A DNA stretch of 64,000 nt from Xestospongia muta. Its lineage: Eukaryota; Porifera; Demospongiae; Haplosclerida; Petrosiidae. The position numbers and the translations under genes are program-made. Shown here piece by piece: positions 1 through 14,110 of the stretch (the first letter of the stretch is position 1; each line of letters opens with the position of its first letter). Under the pieces are notes generated by a model, which was given only the letters and a program-made list of their open reading frames with translations, was not told the DNA's origin and made no database searches. The stretch is taken from the NCBI GenBank assembly GCA_963693285.1, contig OY848926.1, positions 811,001 through 875,000 of the forward strand, given 5' to 3'.

Positions 1-14
1 TATCATGTACTTAC

Positions 15-1223
15 TGTGCCTTGAGCATCAAGTGCCGCTGCTAGATCACAATCGAAATGAGCTGCAACATCAACGAACCTCATGGTAACAAAATTATTAA
101 ATACCAATGAGATGTATGTCAATTTACTTACTGTCCCACTAAAACAGGACTATGTTGATCATCACTATTACCATTTCCAATTTGACATTTCTCATTGCAC
201 CCCCATGCATACAAATCTCCATCAACGGTGACTGCATATCCTGTGTACTTCCCTCCAATAACCTACAAGCATATGGTAAGAATATTCATACTAAAATCAA
301 GTTCCCTTACCATTCTGAAATTCCCATGGAGCAAAACACGAACAGGTTCTGAAGTACTGTCGATACCACCATTACCTAAAGCACCATGCTGTCCATTCCC
401 TGTTGCAAAAATCTGTACATTGTATCCACACAGAGTAACAAGAATATATGAATGCATTTACTTTGTCATTAGATGAAACAAAGTAAGATGTGAAAAGTCC
501 ACAGCCGATAAATATGTATATCGCTTTCTCATCTAATGCATAATGATGATTGTAAACTGTTATGAAATTTTATGATTACCAAATTGTCCTCCGCTCACTA
601 AAGTAGGCATACTAGTAGCATTAATATCACTTACACCTAGTTGTCCTTCAGAGTTATCTCCCCATGAGTATACCTACATTAATAGACATTCATAACATGT
701 GCTGTAAATATGTACATACAATTCCTTCAGTTGTGAGTACTACCGTATGACGTGCACCAATTGTTACCATAGCAATGGTATTAGGCATTGTGAGTAGTTG
801 TGGTCTTAAAACTATTTCTTCTTCTGTGCCAATAACAGAGTAAGTGTTCTTTCCCCATGAGAATAATTCTCCTGATTCGGTAATAGCTACAACATGAGTG
901 TCATTACCACCTAGAATACTACAAACACCTGAAGAGAAATAGATTAATTGAAGCATGACCTCTCAGTTGTCATTCACTAGTTTCATACCTTGACCAGATA
1001 GCTCCTTAACTAAGACATTAGTCAACACTCTAGCAGTGTTACCAGTTCCCAGAGGAGCATGTTCTCCGTTAGTACCTATAGCATATACTTCATCTGTATT
1101 GGTAATAACAAGGGCATTACAGCCATTTTGAAGGACTGCAAAGTTCTTGATTATCTGACGGACATTTCTTCCAATAGCATTAAGAATGGGCCAATGAGAA
1201 ACAGAACTGAAATGAAAATTCAT
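15..1223 (-). CDS. RCC1-repeat protein, RCBTB1/2-like (5' part)
   Basis: Seven coding exons read on the minus strand: 1223-989, 928-720, 673-580, 532-462, 412-311, 262-132 and 78-15, with GT-AG signals and consistent phase (302 codons), continuing past the left edge. The start is the ATG at 1223. The translation holds RCC1 blade motifs, for example LFSWGKNTYSVIG, VYSWGDNSEGQLG and LYAWGCNEKCQIGNG. The N-terminal stretch (HWPILNAIG, then TDEVYAIGTNGEHAPLGTG) resembles the start of vertebrate RCBTB1/RCBTB2, which have an RCC1 propeller followed by BTB domains and are thought to act as CUL3-linked adaptors. The BTB part would lie outside the window, so RCBTB is favoured but another RCC1-repeat protein remains possible. 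One blade is supplied by a 71-bp exon that only a spliced model recovers. Confidence 0.72.
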
Positions 1224-1734
1224 CTCTAAAAAAAAGACTTTTCCATAGAGATGTCATTTAGTTACAAAATAATTATACCTCATTATACGAGCTGGATATC
1301 TTCAAATAATCTTTGGCCTTTCAAAACTAATGAACCACCTGTTGTTGTGGTGTAAAGAAAATTGTCATCACATCATAGTGAAATGTTTTTCCTCTTCTTT
1401 ATACCATAGGTGTCGCAAATAATGATAATGGTGTGAGTCATGTTTACTTCAGGAGTAGAGTTATTAGTGGAGGTAGAAAACATTTATTCATTAAGTATGA
1501 TGTGTCAGAATTAATTGCTGTATATCAATACTGACCAGCTCCATTTATGATGTGTACAGTCGAACACAACATATCTAACTTATTATTGGCACAATACGTA
1601 TAAAATATTTTGTGACTGTAATAACACAATGGATATAGAGTTTAAAATAATATTAATTATCTTATCTTTATAAATTAATTAACTAACATTAATAGTTAAG
1701 GTAAGTAACGCCCTTTATTAAAGCCAAAAACAAA
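1224..1734. promoter_or_regulatory. Divergent intergenic region, RCBTB-like / ATP5PD
   Basis: This 511-bp AT-rich gap separates two divergently transcribed genes and should hold both promoters and 5' UTRs. I see no coding stretch and no repeat. No core promoter element can be assigned with confidence. Confidence 0.4.
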
Positions 1735-2220
1735 ATGGCTGCTAGAAGAGCTGGACAAAAGGTAATCGATTGGACGAGACTATCAGCTTCACTTCCAGAA
1801 GAAGTACGTGGAGACTTTCTTGCCTTTAGAAGAAGATACGAGGCATGCAAGACGAGGATGAATGCCTACCCCGAACAACCTGAATCAATAGACTGGGCTT
1901 TCTATAAAAACAACATTTCTAAATCGGGATTTGTTGATGCATTCCAAAAACAATATGAGGCACTAAAGATACCTTATCCAAAAGACACAACGTCTTCTCA
2001 ATTGGCAACTAGCCAGAAGGATGTCGAAGCACAAGCTCAAGAAGCTATCAAAAAATCTAAAGAAGAAGTGATCAAGCTACAACAAGAACTAGCAAAAATC
2101 AAAGCTGAAAAACCATATGAAGAGATGTCAATAGATGAATACTTAATAGACAAGCCTGAAATACGGAATAAAGTTGAGGCTGACACAAAGAACCATATTT
2201 GGTATCTCCCTAAAGAGTAG
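1735..2220 (+). CDS. ATP5PD: ATP synthase peripheral-stalk subunit d, mitochondrial
   Basis: An uninterrupted 161-codon reading frame encodes a protein of the usual length for metazoan F1Fo ATP synthase subunit d (161 residues in human, from memory). It starts MAARRAGQKVIDWTRL and contains the family pattern of an IDW block, FRRRYE, an IDWAFYK block and a charged helical C-terminal half (QEAIKKSKEEVIKLQQELAK) ending near YLIDKPEIRNK. Subunit d is part of the stator stalk of complex V in the mitochondrial inner membrane. The gene is intronless in its coding part, unlike most of its neighbours. The ATG at 1735 follows an in-context AAAATGG. No separate targeting peptide is evident, as is normal for this subunit. 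Confidence 0.93.
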   Translation: MAARRAGQKVIDWTRLSASLPEEVRGDFLAFRRRYEACKTRMNAYPEQPESIDWAFYKNNISKSGFVDAFQKQYEALKIPYPKDTTSSQLATSQKDVEAQAQEAIKKSKEEVIKLQQELAKIKAEKPYEEMSIDEYLIDKPEIRNKVEADTKNHIWYLPKE

Positions 2221-2461
2221 ACTTGTGGAAAACTTGAGGACCTCCCACTTAGGAAATAGGCACTTGTATTATGACTATTATTATTATCATAGTGACGTCA
2301 TTATTAATATTATATAAAATTAATAATAATCGAATTACCAGAGTACACCTTAAGGTTAATAGGTAGGATGATTGAGCCACGCCTACTTGGTGGATGTAGC
2401 CACTCCTTCAAATTTATAAGCAGCTTGTTCCTCGTGGTGTTGGTGCTCCTGATATAAGATA

Positions 2462-2820
2462 ATGTCTTCAACAAGAAGTAAGAGAGGAGCTACATCATCA
2501 TCACAAGACACTGGTACACCCTCTAAACTGACAAAAAGCTCGGTCTCTGAGAACACATCTGAGGCAAAAGAGAAAGAAGCTTCCAAAAAAGGAAGTGGTA
2601 AGTTAATAAAGTAGAGAGAATAGTGTATAATGCATGAAAGAAAGATTGTGTCTTATTGTTAGAATGAATAGAAAAAAATTATATCATTTCTTGTTCATAC
2701 ATCATGTGCTCAGCCCCTCCCACTTTATTTGTTTCAAAGTAATAGCAAAATTATTAATTAACTATCATAATTATTTTAGGGGAAAATGATGTACTTACTA
2801 ATCAGTATAATCTATTATGA
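2462..2820 (+). CDS. Possible small protein or upstream ORF before ALDH16A1
   Basis: Exon 2462-2597 (ATG, 45 codons plus one base) ends in a good donor (GTAAGT) and joins in frame to an acceptor at 2779 (TTATTTTAG), giving exon 2780-2820. The 58-residue product is Ser/Thr/Lys-rich (starting MSSTRSKRGATSSSQ) and ends [12 protein letters not shown]. An in-frame TGA lies upstream at 2450-2452, so the ATG is a plausible true start. The stop TGA (2818-2820) overlaps the ALDH16A1 start ATG (2817-2819) as ATGA. I do not recognise the peptide. It could be a spliced uORF in the ALDH16A1 5' leader, the first cistron of a bicistronic transcript, or a chance ORF. The signals are clean but expression is unproven. 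Confidence 0.4.
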
Positions 2821-5800
2821 CTCATATTTCTATAGAGAAGTGTTCTGTAAAGACCCTTTATCAGAGTCTAGAGTATGGTCCAGCACCTGAGTCTCCTGCT
2901 GTTGTAAATGCATGGCTCAATGATCATGATCGTAGTTTTGGACACTTTATTGATGGACAATGGGTCAAACCAACTGGAAGAAAAACATATGACTCGTTTA
3001 ATCCTGCAACTGGAGAGAAATTGGCTACTACTGTTCAAGGTATAGGAAAAATGAACTTTGACATTTTACTTTTTTTCTTGACTAGGTACTCAAGAAGATG
3101 TAGATAGAGCAATAAAAGCAGCTAGAAAAGCCTATGAAACCTGGAGTACTTTACCTGGCCATGTTCGTGCACGACATTTGTATTCGATAGCTCGTCATAT
3201 TCAGAAACATGCTCGTCTTATTTCTGTGCTAGAGAGCATGGACAATGGAAAATCTATTAGAGAGTCCAGAGACTGTGATATACCACTTGTAGTACGCCAC
3301 CTTTATCATCATGCAGGTACATTTTGGCTCATACCCAGATACTGAGTCTGGGTATGGGGCTACTACTACTTGGATATATGCATATCTCCTGATCATAATC
3401 TAGATATTATGTTCCTGTGATTACTGCATATTTGTACAGGTTGGGCAGAGTTGATGGAGACTGAAATGAGAGGTTGGTCCTCTCTAGGAGTTGTGGCAGC
3501 TATTGTGCCATGGAATTTTCCTCTTATGCTGCTTTCCTGGAAAGTTAGTTTTTTATCTTTCCATCCATCCATACATTCAACCTTCAATAGGTTTGTCCAG
3601 CATTAGCTATGGGTAACACTGTAGTGCTTAAACCTGCTTCATATACTCGTTTGACTGCACTCATGTTTGCTGAGATATGTGCCGAGGCAGGTCTACCACC
3701 AGGAGTTTTTAATGTGGTCACAGGGACCGGATCATTTGGGAGTTTATTAGCTACACATCCTGATGTTGACAAAGTTGGATTTACAGGATCAACTGAAGTA
3801 AGATTTAACTTAACTTGATTTTATACACCATAATGCTTTACTAGGTTGGTCAAATATTGCGACGTGCTACTGCCGGTAGTGGAGTTAAACTTAGTTTAGA
3901 ACTAGGCGGTAAAAGTCCAATTATTGTGTATGATTCAGCTGATTTAGATTCTACTGTTGAAGGAGTTGTTGACGCTATTTTCTTTAATCAAGGACAGGTC
4001 ATCAATTGAGGCATCCCATCCATTCATCTGTAGTGTCTAACATTGCATCTTCTAAATATTGTAGGTTTGCAGTGCTGGGTCTCGTCTTCTTGTACAAGAG
4101 AACATTGCTGAAAAACTTGTAGCAAAAATAAAAGAGAGAATGACCCATCTTCGGCTTGGAGACTCTTTAGACAAAGGCATTGACATGGGAGCTATTGTTG
4201 ATGAATCGCAGAAGAAAACAATTGATGGATATGTGAAGAAAGCTAAGGAAGAAGGGGCAGAAGTAAAACAATTTTATTTATTTATTTTATTTTTTATTTT
4301 TTATTGAATGTGTTTTTGTAATTATGATAATACTTGTTTTTCAGGTCTATCAAGCTTGTGCTTGTATTCCTAGTCGTGGGTGTTTTTATCCTCCAACATT
4401 GATCACAAAAGTCCAACCAGTATCCATCTGTGTACAAGAAGAGGTCAGTATTTGTGTTGTCTGTACTAACTTTCAATACATTTTGACATGTTGATGGAAT
4501 AGTTATGACAATAAATAGTTTCCTTTCACACACAATCATGAGAAAACTGTCAAAGTAATTATTTATTGAGTATCAATCTTTATTTATGACAGACACTGTT
4601 TTACACTATTTATTGCTGTAACTGTCCCAATATTGTCGTAAACAATGTCAAATATACCAATAATATATATTACATTACTGTAATATACATTATTGTGTAC
4701 ATTATTTATTGCTGTAACTGTCCCAATATTGTTGGAAACAATGTCAAATATACCAATAATATATATTACATTACTGTAATATACATTATTGTGTACATTA
4801 TTTATTGCTGTAACTGTCCCAATATTGTTGGAAACAATGTCAAATATACCAATAATATATATTACATTACTGTAATATACATTATTGTGTACATTATTTA
4901 TTGCTGTAACTGTCCCAATATTGTTGGAAACAATGTCAAATATACCAATAATATATATTACATTACTGTAATATACATTATTGTGTACATTATTTATTGC
5001 TGTAACTGTCCCAATATTGTCGTAAACAATGTCAAATATACCAATAATATATATTACATTACTGTAATATACATTATTGTGTACATTATTTATTGCTGTA
5101 ACTGTCCCAATATTGTCGTAAACAATGTCAAATATACCAATAATATATATTACATTACTGTAATATACATTATTGTGTACATTATTTATTGCTGTAACTG
5201 TCCCAATATTGTCGTAAACAATGTCAAATATACCAATAATATATATTACATTACTGTAATATACATTATTGTGTACATTATTTATTGCTGTAACTGTCCC
5301 AATATTGTCGTAAACAATGTCAAATATACCAATAATATATATTACATTACTGTAATATACATTATTGTGTACATTATTTATTGCTGTAACTGTCCCAATA
5401 TTGTCGTAAACAATGTCAAATATACCAATAATATATATTACATTACTGTAATATACATTATTGTGTACATTATTTATTGCTGTAACTGTCCCAATATTGT
5501 CGTAAACAATGTCAAATATACCAATAATATATATTACATTACTGTAATATACATTATTGTGTACATTATTTATTGCTGTAACTGTCCCAATATTGTCGTA
5601 AACAATGTCAAATATACCAATAATATATATTACATTACTGTAATATACATTATTGTGTACATTATTTATTGCTGTAACTGTCCCAATATTGTCGTAAACA
5701 ATGTCAAATATACCAATAATATATATTACATTACTGTAATATACATTATTGTGTACATTATTTATTGCTGTAACTGTCCCAATATTGTCGTAAACAATGT

Positions 5801-8800
5801 CAAATATACCAATAATATATATTACATTACTGTAATATACATTATTGTGTACATTATTTATTGCTGTAACTGTCCCAATATTGTCGTAAACAATGTCAAA
5901 TATACCAATAATATATATTACATTACTGTAATATACATTATTGTGTACATTATTTATTGCTGTAACTGTCCCAATATTGTCGTAAACAATGTCAAATATA
6001 CCAATAATATATATTACATTACTGTAATATACATTATTGTGTACATTATTTATTGCTGTAACTGTCCCAATATTGTCGTAAACAATGTCAAATATACCAA
6101 TAATATATATTACATTACTGTAATATACATTATTGTGTACATTATTTATTGCTGTAACTGTCCCAATATTGTCGTAAACAATGTCAAATATACCAATAAT
6201 ATATATTACATTACTGTAATATACATTATTGTGTACATTATTTATTGCTGTAACTGTCCCAATATTGTCGTAAACAATGTCAAATATACCAATAATATAT
6301 ATTACATTACTGTAATATACATTATTGTGTACATTATTTATTGCTGTAACTGTCCCAATATTGTCGTAAACAATGTCAAATATACCAATAATATATATTA
6401 CATTATTGTAATATACATTACTGTGTACATTATTTATTGCTGTAACTGTCCCAATATTGTCGTAAACAATGTCAAATATACCAATAATATATATTACATT
6501 ACTGTAATATACATTACTGTGTACATTATTTATTGCTGTAACTGTCCCAATATTGTCGTAAACAATGTCAAATATACCAATAATATATATTACATTACTG
6601 TAATATACATTATTGTGTACATTATTTATTGCTGTAACTGTCCCAATATTGTCGTAAACAATGTCAAATATACCAATAATATATATTACATTACTGTAAT
6701 ATACATTATTGTGTACATTATTTATTGCTGTAACTGTCCCAATATTGTCGTAAACAATGTCAAATATACCAATAATATATATTACATTACTGTAATATAC
6801 ATTGTTGTGTACATTATTTATTGCTGTAACTCTGTAACTGTCCCAATATTGTCGTAAACAATGTCAAATATACCAATAATATATATTACATTATTGTAAT
6901 ATACATTATTGTGTACATTATTTATTGCTGTAACTGTCCCAATATTGTCGTAAACAATGTCAAACATACCAAATAATATATATTACATTACTGTAATATA
7001 CATTATTGTGTACATTATTTATTGCTGTAACTGTCCCAATATTGTCGTAAACAATGTCAAACATACCAAATAATATATATTACATTACTGTAATATACAT
7101 TATTGTGTACATTATTTATTGCTGTAACTGTCCCAATATTGTCGTAAACAATGTCAAATATACTAATAATATATATTACATTACTGTAATATACATTATT
7201 GTGTACATTATTTATTGCTGTAACTGTCCCAATATTGTCGTAAACAATGTCAAATATACCAATAATATATATTACATTACTGTAATATACATTATTGTGT
7301 ACATTATTTATTGCTGTAACTGTCCCAATATTGTCGTAAACAATGTCAAATATACCAATAATATATATTACATTACTGTAATATACATTATTGTGTACAT
7401 TATTTATTGCTGTAACTGTCCCAATATTGTCGTAAACAATGTCAAACATACCAAATAATATATATTACATTACTGTAATATACATTATTGTGTACATTAT
7501 TTATTGCTGTAACTGTCCCAATATTGTCGTAAACAATGTCAAACATACCAAATAATATATATTACATTACTGTAATATACATTATTGTGTACATTATTTA
7601 TTGCTGTAACTGTCCCAATATTGTCGTAAACAATGTCAAATATACTAATAATATATATTACATTACTGTAATATACATTATTGTGTACATTATTTATTGC
7701 TGTAACTGTCCCAATATTGTCGTAAACAATGTCAAATATACCAATAATATATATTACATTACTGTAATATACATTATTGTGTACATTATTTATTGCTGTA
7801 ACTGTCCCAATATTGTCGTAAACAATGTCAAATATACCAATAATATATATTACATTACTGTAATATACATTATTGTGTACATTATTTATTGCTGTAACTG
7901 TCCCAATATTGTCGTAAACAATGTCAAATATACCAATAATATATATTACATTATTGTAATATACATTACTGTGTACATTATTTATTGCTGTAACTGTCCC
8001 AATATTGTCGTAAACAATGTCAAATATACCAATAATATATATTACATTATTGTAATATACATTACTGTGTACATTATTTATTGCTGTAACTGTCCCAATA
8101 TTGTCGTAAACAATGTCAAATATACCAATAATATATATTACATTATTGTAATATACATTACTGTGTACATTATTTATTGCTGTAACTGTCCCAATATTGT
8201 CGTAAACAATGTCAAATATACCAATAATATATATTACATTATTGTAATATACATTACTGTGTACATTATTTATTGCTGTAACTGTCCCAATATTGTCGTA
8301 AACAATGTCAAATATACCAATAATATATATTACATTACTGTAATATACATTATTGTGTACATTATTTATTGCTGTAACTGTCCCAATATTGTCGTAAACA
8401 ATGTCAAATATACCAATAATATATATTACATTACTGTAATATACATTATTGTGTACATTATTTATTGCTGTAACTGTCCCAATATTGTCGTAAACAATGT
8501 CAAATATACCAATAATATATATTACATTACTGTAATATACATTATTGTGTACATTATTTATTGCTGTAACTGTCCCAATATTGTCGTAAACAATGTCAAA
8601 TATACCAATAATATATATTACATTACTGTAATATACATTATTGTGTACATTATTTATTGCTGTAACTGTCCCAATATTGTCGTAAACAATGTCAAATATA
8701 CCAATAATATATATTACATTATTGTAATATACATTATTGTGTACATTATTTATTGCTGTAACTGTCCCAATATTGTCGTAAACAATGTCAAACATACCAA

Positions 8801-11617
8801 TAATATATATTACATTACTGTAATATACATTACTGTGTACATTATTTATTGCTGTAACTGTCCCAATATTGTCGTAAACAATGTCAAATATACCAATAAT
8901 ATATATTACATTACTGTAATATACATTATTGTGTACATTATTTATTGCTGTAACTGTCCCAATATTGTCGTAAACAATGTCAAATATACCAATAATATAT
9001 ATTACATTACTGTAATATACATTATTGTGTACATTAATATACATTATTGTGTACATTATTTATTGCTGTAACTGTCCCAATATTGTCGTAAACAATGTCA
9101 AATATACCAATAATATATATTACATTACTGTAATATACATTATTGTGTACATTATTTATTGCTGTAACTGTCCCAATATTGTCGTAAACAATGTCAAACA
9201 TACCAAATAATATATATTACATTACTGTAATATACATTATTGTGTACATTATTTATTGCTGTAACTGTCCCAATATTGTCGTAATCAATGTCAAATATAC
9301 CAATAATATATATTACATTACTGTTTAATTTCTATCCATAATTGACATGTTTTGCTAAAAATATTTTTCTTCTAAACTAATAGTAATATTATTTTCTTTA
9401 GATATTTGGTCCAGTATTAACTGTAGTGACATTTCGTACGCCTAAAGAAGCTATTGCTTTAGCTAACAACACTCGATACGGTCTAGCATCAAGTGTGTGG
9501 ACTGAGAATATGAGTCTAGCTCTGGAAACAGCTATATCAATAAAATCAGGTGCATAAGAAATAATTTATTGTTTGTGCTCATTGTTGTGTCATGTAATAT
9601 CAAAGATATTCTCCTCTCTCCCTTCCTCTCTCTATCTCTCTCTCTCTTTCCAGGTGCTTGTTGGGTCAACTGTCATAATATGTTTGATGCAGCAGCTGGT
9701 TTTGGTGGCTATCGTGAAAGTGGTTTTGGACGTGATGGAGGAAAAGAGGCAAGTATTTGTGTTTACTTGTAATATACTTGGTTATGTCTTTGTTTAGGGT
9801 TTATTTGAATATGTTAAACCTCAATGGATGCCTCGTGCCCGACCTAAAGTTAGTAATGAAATTGTTAAATCATTTGGTAGCAATGTGGCACCTCGACCTT
9901 TGAATCCATCCCAAAATCAAGAACAAACTTATTCACCAATTACTGAAATAACTGGATGTGAAGTACCAAGGTATATTATATTACAGCTGTTGTCTTTTCT
10001 TTCTCTCTTTCACTCTCTCTCTTTCTCTCAGCATTGATCGAACAGTCAAAATGTATATTGGAGGAGCACAGAAACGTCCAGATGCTACATACTCAAGGCC
10101 TGTTATATCTCTAAAAACTGGTAAAGTTTTATGTCAAGTTGGAGAAGGTAATCGAAAAGATATCCGTGAAGCTGTTGAAGCAGCTCATAAAGCTGCTCCT
10201 GGGTAAGGACTGACATCATTATGACATCATTGTCACATGACAAGCAAAGATTGTAACATGAGTGCTTGTACTAAGAATGTTTAATTCAATTGAATACTAA
10301 AAACATTAGTATTGATCATTTTCATAAACCAGTGTTTATAACCAATTATACAAGCTCTTTCATTTTTAGTTGGGGTAAGCGTGCAGCACACAATAGGGCA
10401 CAAATAGTCTACTATATGGCAGAGAATCTTGAGTTACGTCGTAATGAGGTTGCCACAAGGATCATGGAAATGACAGATCAAAGTTTAGAGGAGTCTCTAC
10501 ATGAAATTGACCTCTCTATTCAACGTCTATTTCATTGGGGAGCATATGCAGACAAATACGGAGGTCAGGTCCAAGTAAGTGAAGATGTCGGTCACTCTAT
10601 TTTACTGACATAATGTTTTGTATTTGTAGGAGACTACCTTATATGGTTGTACGGTAAAGATTCATGAACCTGTAGGTGTGATTGGTATTGGTTGTCCTGA
10701 TCAATACCCTCTTCTTGGATTTGTATCTTTGTTTGCTCCTGCTGTTATCAGAGGTAATACAATTGTGATAATACCCAGTGAGAAACATCCTCTCTCAGCA
10801 ACTGATCTCTACCAAGTAAGATTCTATTGTGAATAGAACTATGTTAGTAGGTATGAGTATGAGCCTATGCTAGTAGGTATGAGTATGAGACTATACTAGT
10901 AGGTATGATTATGAGACTGTACTAGTAGATATGAGTATGAGACTGTATTAGTAGATATGAGTATGAGACTGTACTAGTAGATATGAGTATGCAATGTATT
11001 GCTTCTTTTGTAGGTATTTGATACATCCGATCTTCCCGGAGGTGTTGTCAACATTGTCACAGGATCAAAGGATCATTTAATCAAATATTTAACAGAACAT
11101 CAAGATATACAAGCTATATGGTAATGTACATATTGTATATATTATTATATGGTAATATACATATTGTATATATTATTATATGGTAATGTACATATTGTAT
11201 ATATTATTATATGGTAATGTACATATTGTATTATATTATATTATTATTATATGGTAATATACATATTGTATATATTATATGGTAATATACATATTATATA
11301 TGATATATGATTATGATGTATATTTGTATGTAGGTATTTTGGTTCTGCAGAAGGTAGTAAATTTGTTGAGATGGGCTCAGTTGATAATGTCAAACGTACT
11401 TGGGTCAACTATGGATTGACAAGAGACTGGAGTGACCCTCTCCAAGGACAAGTTAGTTTTATTATAAATGTATTCAAGTACAACTGATCATTAACCGTCA
11501 ATCAATATCATATCTGTTGTTAATTCTTGCTTTGTTTGTTAGGGAGAAGAGTTTTTATATCATGCTACTGAGGCAAAGAATATTTGGATACCAATGGGAG
11601 AAATATTTGCAAATTAA
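2817..11617 (+). CDS. ALDH16A1: Aldehyde dehydrogenase family 16 member A1
   Basis: Sixteen coding exons: 2817-3039, 3086-3316, 3440-3543, 3591-3797, 3845-3997, 4065-4262, 4345-4443, 9402-9549, 9654-9748, 9798-9970, 10032-10202, 10370-10574, 10630-10815, 11014-11120, 11334-11451 and 11543-11617. All are phase-consistent and give 830 residues. The protein has the doubled ALDH architecture of ALDH16A1: a first complete ALDH domain (about residues 20-520) and a second truncated one ([15 protein letters not shown] onward), ending [12 protein letters not shown] like the human KALWLPMGD end. Key residues are visible: PWNF, the FTGSTE cofactor loop, ELGGKSP with the general-base Glu, and [10 protein letters not shown] with the nucleophile Cys, which human ALDH16A1 lacks. 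Intron 7 (4444-9401) is swollen by a 96-bp repeat array. Intron 9 uses a GC donor (GAG then GCAAGT) and is 49 bp. An upstream spliced small ORF overlaps the start. Confidence 0.93.
4602..9331. repeat. 96-bp tandem repeat array (minisatellite) in ALDH16A1 intron 7
   Basis: About 49 near-identical 96-bp units containing TTTATTGCTGTAACTGTCCC. Each unit has two short dyads: ATATTACA-ttac-TGTAATAT and ATTGT-cgtaa-ACAAT. Units 2-4 carry ttgg where the rest have tcgt. Some units are 97 bp (ACCAAATAAT). Near 6830 there is a 9-bp partial duplication, and near 9037 a partial unit. Because 96 is divisible by three and the unit lacks stops in some frames, long spurious reading frames run through it on both strands. 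It lies wholly inside one intron. Confidence 0.95.
10838..10990. repeat. About 27-bp tandem repeat in ALDH16A1 intron 13
   Basis: About six imperfect copies of a unit containing AGTAGGTATGAGTATGAGAC lie between the donor after 10815 and the acceptor before 11014. They account for most of this 198-bp intron. Confidence 0.8.
11114..11325. repeat. About 32-bp AT-rich repeat spanning the intron 14 donor of ALDH16A1
   Basis: About six copies of a unit beginning ATATGGTAATRTACATATTG. The first copy contains the real exon 14 end and splice donor (ATATG then GTAATGTAC at 11121), so the donor-like sequence recurs about every 32 bp into the intron. Confidence 0.8.
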
Positions 11618-12161
11618 CTCTCCCAGTTAAAGTATTAATGGGATTAATACCTGATATTATGTTTTGTTAAGCTGTTATTTTTTTGTTTGCCTTTATTATG
11701 GGAGTCATATAAGCAAATAATGTTAGTATTCCTGTTCTAATTGTAGTTATTGTGAAATGTATTCACTTGTTATGATTAATTCAAATTCACAAAAATTGTC
11801 ATTTTTTCATTAACAAATAAAATGTTATTGATCATTTTGTTACGTATTTAGTTAGTAAGATAAGTACCAAAATTAACTAAATTTGTGTTAATATTATATT
11901 ATAAAAACCAAGTCATATTGTCACTAACTAATAAGAGAACTGTAAATAAACAACAAACTAAAAGGAATGAGTTATAATGATTAGTACAATTAAATAAAAA
12001 AGAGACACGACAAAAGAACACAATGTCAAAATAAACGCCTAAAAATATTATTAGTTATTACAACATTATAATAGTTATATACACTGTGGAAAAGATTAGT
12101 AGTGGTTTATAATAACTATTAATAACTAGTGCTGCAAATGTCATTATGTGAGTATGGACTA
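11618..12161. other. Convergent intergenic region, ALDH16A1 / HIF1AN
   Basis: This 544-bp AT-rich gap between two converging genes contains AATAAA-type polyadenylation signals on the plus strand (for example around 11816). I see no further gene in it. Confidence 0.5.
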
Positions 12162-13790
<1,629 letters not shown>

Positions 13791-14110
13791 AATCAGTTAC
13801 GATATAATTCAACAAGCGTGTACACGTGATCAGCTATAGAGAGAAAGAAAGTTAAAGGACTGGATCAAAAGAAGGTAGACCCTAAATTAAGTTAAAAAGG
13901 GGTTAATAATTAAATTCCCACCCACAACTATTATAACGATAAGTTATTCGTTATTTATTATTATTCATTAACTAGGATCAATTATTACAACTTTTTTTTA
14001 TTGACGTATAAATAATTGGTATAAAATAATAAGTGATAAAATGAGTTTTGATTATATATATGAACAAATTAAAACAAGTTTTTATAAGTAGGGTGGCATA
14101 CAACTTCGCC
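13791..14110. promoter_or_regulatory. HIF1AN 5' flank / 3' flank of the helicase gene
   Basis: This 320-bp gap lies upstream of HIF1AN and downstream of the large helicase gene, both on the minus strand. It contains GCGTG and TACACGTGAT close together near 13816-13830, which include E-box (CACGTG) and RCGTG cores. No coding potential is seen. Confidence 0.35.

Noticed and set aside
4695..9210. Very long reading frames on both strands (up to 720 codons) across the 96-bp array
   Set aside because: The unit length is divisible by three and lacks stops in those frames; the sequence is a tandem repeat within an ALDH16A1 intron and open on both strands, so it is not evidence of a protein.
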